11,667 bases of DNA, from the NCBI GenBank assembly GCA_038207745.1, contig JBBQZL010000074.1:1-11667 (forward strand), in the 5' to 3' direction. How positions within the stretch are numbered: position 1 is the first letter of the stretch; each line of letters starts with the position of its first letter. This stretch comes from JBBQZL01 sp038207745 (GTDB lineage: Bacteria > Actinomycetota > Thermoleophilia > Solirubrobacterales > 70-9). The position numbers were made by a program, and so were the translations under genes. A model generated the notes under the pieces. The model made no database searches. It saw only the letters and a program-made list of their open reading frames with translations, and was not told where the DNA came from. Positions 7,482 to 11,667 of this stretch are shown here, one piece after another.

Positions 7482-7482
7482 G

Positions 7483-7674
7483 TCAGGCTGCCTTGACGAC
7501 CTTGTTGGCCTTCAGGCAGCGGGTGCAGACGTAGACGCGCTGGGGACCCTTGCCCTCGTCGATCCGCACCTTCTGGAGGTTCGCGTTGAAGCGCCGCTTG
7601 GTAGCGACCATGGAGTGGCTTCGTGACTGGCCGAAGGCCGGTCCCTTGCCGCATTTGTGACATACCTTCGCCAT
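7483..7674 (-). CDS. rpmB: 50S ribosomal protein L28
   Basis: This is a 63-residue, complete, basic L28 protein of the large ribosomal subunit. It opens MAKVCHKCGKGPAFGQSRSHS and keeps the signature KRRFNANLQKVRI (26-38). Four cysteines in two CxxC pairs (Cys5/Cys8 and Cys50/Cys53) form a probable zinc knuckle, so this is the C-plus form; some genomes also carry a zinc-free paralog under Zur control. The ATG at 7674 lacks an SD site; TACGAT lies 10 nt upstream, so the gene may be expressed from its own leaderless promoter as well as by read-through from ribH, whose stop is 29 nt upstream. rpmB next to the fakA-like gene is a common actinobacterial arrangement; here the MMPL gene separates them. 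Confidence 0.97.
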   Translation of the reverse strand: MAKVCHKCGKGPAFGQSRSHSMVATKRRFNANLQKVRIDEGKGPQRVYVCTRCLKANKVVKAA

Positions 7675-7684
7675 TGGACGCGGA

Positions 7685-7690
7685 ATCGTA
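7685..7690 (-). promoter_or_regulatory. Candidate -10 box of rpmB (TACGAT)
   Basis: On the minus strand TACGAT fits the TANNNT pattern and ends 10 nt before the rpmB ATG. The 29-nt ribH-rpmB gap has no SD-like purine run, so a leaderless transcript is the simplest reading. No good -35 hexamer is visible at the usual spacing, which would fall in the 3' end of ribH. Confidence 0.4.
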
Positions 7691-7703
7691 CCGGGATCTG
7701 CGC

Positions 7704-8234
7704 CTACGTGAGTTGGCGGCGCATCAGCGCCATTCGCATCACTGTCAGCGCGGCGGCCCGGCCCTGGTCCCTCTTGCCGCCTCCGGCTCGCGCCAGAGCC
7801 TGCTCCATCGTGTCGCAGGTGATCACGCCGAAGGCGCAGGGCACCCCGGTCGCGAGCTGGACGTCCTGCAGCCCGCGGGCGGACTCGGCGCAGACGAAGT
7901 CAAAATGATCGGTCTCGCCGCGGATCACGACCCCGAGGCAGGCGACGCCGGAGATCGAGCCGGTGTCAGCGCAGAGCTTCGCGGCAAAGGGAAGCTCGAA
8001 GGCACCGGGGACGCTGTGGACGTCAATCGAGCCGGACCCGACTCCGCCGATCTCGTAGCCGGCAAGAGCACCGTCGATCAGCCGTGTGGCGAGGTCCTCG
8101 TAGAAGCGCCCGACGCAGACCGCGAAGCGAAGCGGTGCCAGATGCTCCCGCTCGGCGTCCGTGAAGGTCTCGAGGAAGGTGTCCTGAGGGTCAGCCACCG
8201 CGCGAACCACCCTTGCTCCCGGCCTCGGCGTCAC
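7704..8234 (-). CDS. ribH: 6,7-dimethyl-8-ribityllumazine synthase (riboflavin synthase beta chain)
   Basis: RibH condenses 5-amino-6-ribitylamino-uracil with 3,4-dihydroxy-2-butanone 4-phosphate to give lumazine, the penultimate step of riboflavin synthesis, and usually forms 60-meric or pentameric shells. The family motifs are clear: GRFYEDLATRLIDGAL with the substrate-stacking Phe, SVPGAFELPFAAK, GVVIRGETDHFDFV with the catalytic His, and PCAFGVITCDTMEQALARAGG. The usual NKG near the C-terminus is replaced by GGKRDQG. The start has two candidates, both GTG. GTG 8234 (176 residues) has AAGGAGG six bases upstream of it, though inside ribBA coding sequence. GTG 8198 (164 residues, closer to the family's 155-160) overlaps the ribBA stop as GTGGCTGA and has AAGGGTGG eight bases upstream. 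I give the longer form because of the stronger SD. Either way translation is coupled to ribBA. Confidence 0.94.
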   Translation of the reverse strand: MTPRPGARVVRAVADPQDTFLETFTDAEREHLAPLRFAVCVGRFYEDLATRLIDGALAGYEIGGVGSGSIDVHSVPGAFELPFAAKLCADTGSISGVACLGVVIRGETDHFDFVCAESARGLQDVQLATGVPCAFGVITCDTMEQALARAGGGKRDQGRAAALTVMRMALMRRQLT

Positions 8235-9534
8235 GCGCCTCCTCCTTGTGGATCATCTCCTCATCGAGTGCGAGGCCCTGGTGGTGCAGGCTGTGTCCGA
8301 GCTTGTCGCGCTTGGTCCGCAGGTACGACTCGTTGTGAGGATTTGACCGGGTCTCGATCGGAACCTGTTCGCTGACCGAGAGACCGTGGCCTTCGAGGCC
8401 GACGATCTTTTTCGGATTGTTGGTCAGGATCCTGATGCTGGTCAATCCGAGATCGCGGAGGATCTGCGCACCGATGCCGTAATCGCGCAGATCGGCGGGC
8501 AGGCCGAGCTTGAGGTTGGCATCAACGGTGTCGAGCCCCTCCTCCTGGAGGCGATAGGCTCTGAGCTTGTTGAGCAGCCCGATGCCGCGCCCCTCCTGCG
8601 AGAGATAGAGCAGCACGCCGCTGCCCTCGCGCTCGATCATCGACAACGCAGCTGCGAGCTGGTCGCCGCAGTCACATCGCAGGGAGTGGAAGACGTCCCC
8701 GGTCAGGCACTCGCTGTGGACGCGAACGAGCACATCCTCCTTGCCGTCGACGTCGCCCTTGACCATCGCGACATGGTGCTTGTCGTCGACAAGCGAGCGG
8801 AATCCGACGGCTGTGAAGTCCCCGAATTCGGTCGGCAGCGCGGTCGCCACCACCCGCTCGACCAGCATCTCCTTGCGGCGCCGAAACGCGATCAGATCCG
8901 AAACCGTGACCATCTTGAGGCCGTGTCGCTCGCTGTAGGGGATCAGGTCGGAGACTCGGGACATCGTCCCGTCCTCGTTCATCACCTCGCAGATCACCCC
9001 GGCCGGCGTCAGCCCGGCGAGGCGCGCCAGATCGACGCTTGCCTCGGTGTGGCCGGTGCGCTCCAGCACTCCGCCGTCCTTGGCGCGGAGCGGGAAGACG
9101 TGGCCGGGGCTGACGATGTCGGACGGCCCGCTGCTCTGATCGATCGCGACCTGGATCGTCTTTGCCCGATCGTGGGCTGAGATGCCCGTCGTGACGCCCT
9201 CCGTGGCCTCTATCGAGACGGTGAAGGCGGTCTCGAGCGGGGCCTCGTTCTTTGCGGTCATCAGGCGCAGGCCAAGCTGATCGCAGCGCATCGAGGTCAG
9301 CGCGAGGCAGACCAATCCACGCGCCTCCTTGACCATGAAATTGACGGCCTCGGGGGTCGCGAACTGCGCTGCCATTACGAGGTCGCCCTCATTCTCACGG
9401 TCTTCGCTGTCGCAGACCACGATCATGCGGCCGCGGCGGATCTCCTCGAGCGCCTCCTCGATGCCGGAGAATGGCGAGGTCTTGCCCGACTGCGCGGCGC
9501 CCCGGTCGGTCGTATCGGTCTTGGAATCAGCCAT
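8191..9534 (-). CDS. ribBA: Bifunctional 3,4-dihydroxy-2-butanone-4-phosphate synthase / GTP cyclohydrolase II
   Basis: This 447-residue fusion supplies both precursors of the riboflavin pathway. The N-terminal RibB domain (about 24-222) makes DHBP from ribulose 5-phosphate: DSEDRENEGDLVMAA (42-56) gives the acidic metal/substrate loop and SPGHVFPL plus GHTEASVDLARLAG (161-174) the catalytic His region. The C-terminal RibA domain (about 226-430) opens GTP: VRVHSECLTGDVFHSLRCDCG supplies the zinc ligands Cys276, Cys287 and Cys289, and YLSQEGRGIGL (310-320) the catalytic Arg. Both active sites look intact, so this is a true bifunctional enzyme. The tail beyond about 415 (rich in Glu, Lys, Gly and Ser) is not a family feature. 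ATG 9534 follows the ribE stop by 3 nt, with GAAGGG about 6 nt ahead of it. Its 3' end overlaps ribH. Confidence 0.96.
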   Translation of the reverse strand: MADSKTDTTDRGAAQSGKTSPFSGIEEALEEIRRGRMIVVCDSEDRENEGDLVMAAQFATPEAVNFMVKEARGLVCLALTSMRCDQLGLRLMTAKNEAPLETAFTVSIEATEGVTTGISAHDRAKTIQVAIDQSSGPSDIVSPGHVFPLRAKDGGVLERTGHTEASVDLARLAGLTPAGVICEVMNEDGTMSRVSDLIPYSERHGLKMVTVSDLIAFRRRKEMLVERVVATALPTEFGDFTAVGFRSLVDDKHHVAMVKGDVDGKEDVLVRVHSECLTGDVFHSLRCDCGDQLAAALSMIEREGSGVLLYLSQEGRGIGLLNKLRAYRLQEEGLDTVDANLKLGLPADLRDYGIGAQILRDLGLTSIRILTNNPKKIVGLEGHGLSVSEQVPIETRSNPHNESYLRTKRDKLGHSLHHQGLALDEEMIHKEEARDAEAGSKGGSRGG

Positions 9535-9537
9535 AAG

Positions 9538-10146
9538 TCACCCTTCGATCTGCTTGTCGATGAATCCTGACATCAGCCGCTCGACGTATTTTGCGATCAC
9601 GTCACACTCGAGATTGACGACCGTGCCGGGCGCGACCTGACCCAGGTTGGTTCGCTCCAGTGTCTCCGGGATCAGTGTGACCTCGAGCCAATCGTCATCC
9701 ACCGCCGAGACCGTCAGGCTGACCCCGTCGATTGTGATCGATCCTCGCCCGACCACGTATCGGGCGATCTCTGCCGGGAGCCCGACCCTGATCCGCCTGG
9801 AGAAGCCGTCGGGCTCCATGGAGACGACCTCACCGGTTCCGTCGACGTGGCCCTGGACGATGTGGCCACCAAGTCGATCGCCGACCGCCATCGCAAGCTC
9901 CAGATTGAGGCGCCCGCCGATCGGGGTCGGCCCGAGCGAAGTCAGCGCAAGGGTTTGATTCATCGCGTCGGTGGTGAATCCCGAATCGTCAACCTCCACA
10001 GCGGTGAGACAGGCGCCGTTGACCGCAACCGAGTCTCCGGGCTCGATCTCCGGGGCGAGCACCGTCCCGATCCTCAGGCGGGCTCCGTCACCTGATGGGT
10101 CGCGGGACTCGAGCGTCCCGAGATCTCCGATCATTCCGGTGAACAT
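9538..10146 (-). CDS. ribE: Riboflavin synthase alpha chain
   Basis: Riboflavin synthase dismutates two molecules of 6,7-dimethyl-8-ribityllumazine into riboflavin and 5-amino-6-ribitylaminouracil; it works as a trimer. The 202 residues form two tandem beta-barrel lumazine-binding domains. The first has the diagnostic MFTGMIGDLG start, SVAVNGACLTAV (39-50) and MNQTLALTSLG; the second has GGHIVQGHVDG, GSITIDGVSLTVSAV and LIPETLERTNLG. The repeated segment of domain 1 reads MNQTL where the family usually has an ETL triplet, as domain 2 still does. Length is normal (about 195-215). The ATG at 10146 follows the ribD stop TGA (10150-10148) after a single base, so it is translationally coupled. ribC is an alternative symbol for this gene in some species. 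Confidence 0.95.
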   Translation of the reverse strand: MFTGMIGDLGTLESRDPSGDGARLRIGTVLAPEIEPGDSVAVNGACLTAVEVDDSGFTTDAMNQTLALTSLGPTPIGGRLNLELAMAVGDRLGGHIVQGHVDGTGEVVSMEPDGFSRRIRVGLPAEIARYVVGRGSITIDGVSLTVSAVDDDWLEVTLIPETLERTNLGQVAPGTVVNLECDVIAKYVERLMSGFIDKQIEG

Positions 10147-10147
10147 C

Positions 10148-11308
10148 TCACCACTCTCGCACTCGCGCCTGGATCAGGATGTCCTCGCCGATCGGTTCGC
10201 TCTCGAGCTGCCCGGCACGGATCGCGTCGGCGACCCGCTCCACACCGTCTCCTTCAACTGTGGAGCGACCGCCACCGAGCAGGATCGGCGCCACAAAGAG
10301 GCAGACCTGGTCGATCTCTCCGGCGTCGGCGAATGCTCCGGCCAGTTGCGGTCCACCCTCGAGCATCAGGCTCGTGATCCCGTTGTCTCCAAGCGCGTTC
10401 AGCGCTTCGGCGATCGAGCCGGTCTGAAGCTGGATCACCTCGAGATCGGCCTTTTCGAGTTCAGCGATCACCTCAGCACCGGCCCCGGGGCCGGCGATCA
10501 GGACGAGAGGGGATTCGGAGGCGGAGCGGACCAGCTGGGAATCAGTTGAGAGTCGGGCAGATCGGTCGAAGACCACCCGGGTCGGCTGGCGAACCGTCGA
10601 TGCGTCGTCGGCAGGGCGGGCGGTGAGCAGCGGGTCGTCGGCGAGCACGGTCCCGATCCCCACGCCAATCGCGTCCACCTCTGATCGCCACCTGTGGACG
10701 AGGGCGCGGCTCTGCTCGCAGGAGATCCATTTCGAGTCTCCGGAACGTGTGGCCACCCGGCCGTCGAGCGAGACCGCACTCTTCAGCGTCACATGTGGGC
10801 GCCCGGTCTTCGCATGCTTGCGAAACGATTGGTTGAGGAGCCGGGCCCGTTCCGCGATCGGGCCGTCGGCAAAGACGACGCCGACGCCCTTTTCGACCAG
10901 CGTCGCGACCCCCTTGCCGGAGGCCTTCCCGGACGGGTCATCGGAGGCGATCACCACCCGGCTGATCCCGGCGTCCAGAATCGCATCGGCGCACGGAGGC
11001 TGGCGGCCCTGATGCGCGCAGGGCTCGAGTGAGACGTAGATCGTCGAGTCGTGTGGCGTCTCGCCGCGCTCGAGACAGTCATTGATCGCCGCCCTCTCGG
11101 CGTGCAGGCCACCGAGGGCCGCGTGGAACCCCTCTCCGATCACCCGGCCGTCCCGCGCCAGGACCGCGCCGACGAGCGGGTTCGGGCTGACCGCGCCGCG
11201 GCCCCGGCCAGCGAGCTCGATCGCATCAACGAGATACGAGAGGTCAGCCTCACTCAAATTGGATTCGGTCATCGTCTCTTCAGTCAACGGGAGCACGGTT
11301 TCGAGCAT
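10148..11308 (-). CDS. ribD: Bifunctional diaminohydroxyphosphoribosylaminopyrimidine deaminase / 5-amino-6-(5-phosphoribosylamino)uracil reductase
   Basis: RibD performs the second and third steps of riboflavin synthesis: zinc-dependent deamination of the pyrimidine ring, then NADPH-dependent reduction of the ribose. The deaminase domain (about 22-165) has the zinc ligands in HAE (His69, with catalytic Glu71), PC (Cys97 in SLEPCAHQG) and PPC (Cys106). SPNPLVGAVL (41-50) is the substrate loop. The DPNPxVxGxG motif usual after the zinc site is here DDPSGKASGKG. The reductase domain (about 172-384) has SAVSLDGRVAT, GDSKWIS, GVGIGTVLADDPLLTAR and MLEGGPQLAGAF. At 386 residues it is full length. 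The first ATG (11308) has no SD; an in-frame ATG at 11272 with GAAGAG three bases ahead would give 374 residues and is an alternative. It is the first gene of the rib operon. Confidence 0.95.
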   Translation of the reverse strand: MLETVLPLTEETMTESNLSEADLSYLVDAIELAGRGRGAVSPNPLVGAVLARDGRVIGEGFHAALGGLHAERAAINDCLERGETPHDSTIYVSLEPCAHQGRQPPCADAILDAGISRVVIASDDPSGKASGKGVATLVEKGVGVVFADGPIAERARLLNQSFRKHAKTGRPHVTLKSAVSLDGRVATRSGDSKWISCEQSRALVHRWRSEVDAIGVGIGTVLADDPLLTARPADDASTVRQPTRVVFDRSARLSTDSQLVRSASESPLVLIAGPGAGAEVIAELEKADLEVIQLQTGSIAEALNALGDNGITSLMLEGGPQLAGAFADAGEIDQVCLFVAPILLGGGRSTVEGDGVERVADAIRAGQLESEPIGEDILIQARVREW

Positions 11309-11311
11309 TGA

Positions 11312-11327
11312 TTGACGAATCAGTCAA
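11312..11327. repeat. 16-bp inverted repeat TTGACGAATCAGTCAA upstream of ribD
   Basis: Perfect 5-bp arms TTGAC/GTCAA flank a 6-bp spacer. It lies 4-19 nt upstream of the first ribD ATG and just downstream of the candidate -10 box, so it covers the predicted transcription start: an operator-like position. The 8-bp string TCAGTCAA at 11320-11327 recurs at 11280-11287, inside the 5' end of ribD between the two possible starts. Confidence 0.35.
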
Positions 11328-11332
11328 CCTGA

Positions 11333-11361
11333 AGCGTAGCGCCCGGAGAGCGGTGGGTCGA
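11333..11361 (-). promoter_or_regulatory. Candidate promoter of the rib operon
   Basis: On the minus strand, TCGACC (11361-11356; four of six matches to TTGACA) is followed by 17 nt and TACGCT (11338-11333), a TANNNT -10 box. Transcription would start near 11326, leaving a leader of about 18 nt before the first ribD ATG or about 54 nt before the second. Confidence 0.35.
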
Positions 11362-11385
11362 CTCCCCCGCCACCGTTCGCACAGA

Positions 11386-11391
11386 TACCCT
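11386..11391 (+). promoter_or_regulatory. Candidate -10 box of the glycosyltransferase gene (TACCCT)
   Basis: TACCCT fits TANNNT and ends 10 nt before the GTG start at 11402. The intervening bases GAGCCTCCCT contain no SD-like purine run. The spacing equals that seen for rpmB and nearly that for the fakA-like gene, which suggests a leaderless transcript. Confidence 0.35.
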
Positions 11392-11401
11392 GAGCCTCCC
11401 T

Positions 11402-11667
11402 GTGAAACTGATCATCCAGATCCCCTGTCTCAACGAGGAGACGACGCTGCCGGCGACCGTCGCAGATCTGCCGCGGCAGATCGATGGAATCGACGTGATC
11501 GAACTGCTCGTCATCGACGACGGCTCAACCGATCGAACCGTCGAGATCGCGAGGGAGATCGGCGTCGACCACATCGTTCGATTGACCAGCAACCGGGGCC
11601 TGGCGGCGGCGTTCCAGGCAGGCACGGACGCCGGTCTCAAGCTCGGCGCCGACATCATCGTCAACAC
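11402..11667 (+). CDS. Glycosyltransferase family 2, dolichyl-phosphate-mannose-synthase-like, C-terminus cut by the window edge
   Basis: The 88 visible residues begin MKLIIQIPCLNEETTLPATV, the nucleotide-sugar-binding start of GT2 enzymes. They continue with ELLVIDDGSTDRTVEIA (34-50), where the DDGSTD acidic loop binds the donor nucleotide, and SNRGLAAAFQAGTDAGLKLGADIIVN (63-88). In this family the latter leads straight into the metal-binding DxD that falls just beyond the window. GT2 enzymes of this type transfer a sugar from a nucleotide donor to a polyprenyl phosphate or to cell-surface glycans; the substrate here is unknown. The GTG at 11402 is the only usable start: the frame has a stop at 11330 and no ATG, GTG or TTG in between. 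It has no SD site. Confidence 0.88.
   Translation, partial: MKLIIQIPCLNEETTLPATVADLPRQIDGIDVIELLVIDDGSTDRTVEIAREIGVDHIVRLTSNRGLAAAFQAGTDAGLKLGADIIVN

Larger units (their letters stand above)
7314..7482. other. Convergent intergenic region between the MMPL gene and rpmB
   Basis: This 169-bp G/C-rich spacer separates two converging genes and holds no credible ORF. It contains at least four inverted repeats: an 8-bp stem at 7342-7366, a 5-6 bp stem near 7373-7386 (TGCCC/GGGCA), a 7-bp stem at 7425-7445 and a bulged 11-bp stem at 7453-7481. None is followed by a clear T-tract on either strand. Together they look like a two-way transcription-termination zone. Confidence 0.6.
11309..11401. promoter_or_regulatory. 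Divergent promoter region between ribD and the glycosyltransferase gene
   Basis: This 93-bp region must hold the promoters of both the rib operon and the plus-strand glycosyltransferase. It contains the ribD and glycosyltransferase -10 candidates and a 16-bp inverted repeat listed separately. It is too short for a complete FMN riboswitch (RFN element, about 120-150 nt) on the ribD side, and I see none of the conserved RFN stems. Confidence 0.6.

Noticed and set aside
7314..7482. Small gene or non-coding RNA in the MMPL/rpmB spacer
   Set aside because: The short frames here have no start signals or recognisable product, and the hairpins are better explained as terminators of the two converging genes.
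8386..9180. 264-codon plus-strand open frame opposite ribBA
   Set aside because: It lies completely within ribBA, whose two catalytic domains are intact, and shows no independent motif.
11309..11401. FMN (RFN) riboswitch before the rib operon
   Set aside because: The region is too short and lacks the conserved RFN helices; only short inverted repeats are present.
11320..11667. Minus-strand open frame running off the right edge
   Set aside because: It is the reverse shadow of the GT2 glycosyltransferase, whose plus-strand translation matches family motifs precisely.
1..11667. A defence, mobile or otherwise novel multi-gene system
   Set aside because: Every complete gene matches a known family, and there are no transposase, integrase, repeat-array or attachment-site signs; the only unexpected genes are the single GST-like and MMPL genes.

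Overview
This is an 11.7 kb, high-GC stretch of bacterial chromosome made almost entirely of housekeeping genes. It holds eleven protein-coding genes, two of them cut by the window edges. I see no rRNA, tRNA, CRISPR array, insertion sequence or phage gene. The high GC content, the order rpmB / fakA-like / recG / rsmD, the four-cysteine ribosomal protein L28 and several start codons without Shine-Dalgarno (SD) sites but with a TANNNT box about 10 nt upstream all point to Actinomycetota. A deep-branching group such as Thermoleophilia is my guess; nothing in the window proves it.

Layout by strand. From the right edge, a glycosyltransferase family 2 gene (11402 to the edge, plus strand, partial) is divergent from a riboflavin operon on the minus strand: ribD (11308-10148), ribE (10146-9538), ribBA (9534-8191) and ribH (8234-7704), followed 29 nt later by rpmB (7674-7483). 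The four rib genes supply the whole enzyme set from GTP and ribulose 5-phosphate to riboflavin, apart from the separate phosphatase step. They are spaced by 1 nt, 3 nt and an overlap, so they are very probably co-transcribed and translationally coupled. rpmB has its own candidate -10 box.

A plus-strand MMPL/RND-type membrane transporter gene (about 5157-7313) lies between rpmB and the next minus-strand group. It converges on rpmB across a hairpin-rich 169-bp spacer (7314-7482) and diverges from the fakA-like gene across about 100 bp (5055-5156). The second minus-strand group is fakA-like/yloV (5054-3420), a glutathione S-transferase-like gene (3423-2629), recG (2512-356) and rsmD (359 to the left edge, partial). 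The fakA/GST and recG/rsmD junctions are both 4-bp ATGA overlaps. The GST/recG junction is the only loose one, at 116 nt.

The unusual points are modest. An exporter gene and a GST-like gene have been added to an otherwise conserved rpmB-fakA-recG-rsmD neighbourhood. The fakA/MMPL divergent region contains a Crp-like inverted repeat. Three genes show a repeated leaderless-promoter signature. The ribD upstream region carries a 16-bp palindrome and no recognisable FMN riboswitch. I found no convincing new multi-gene system.
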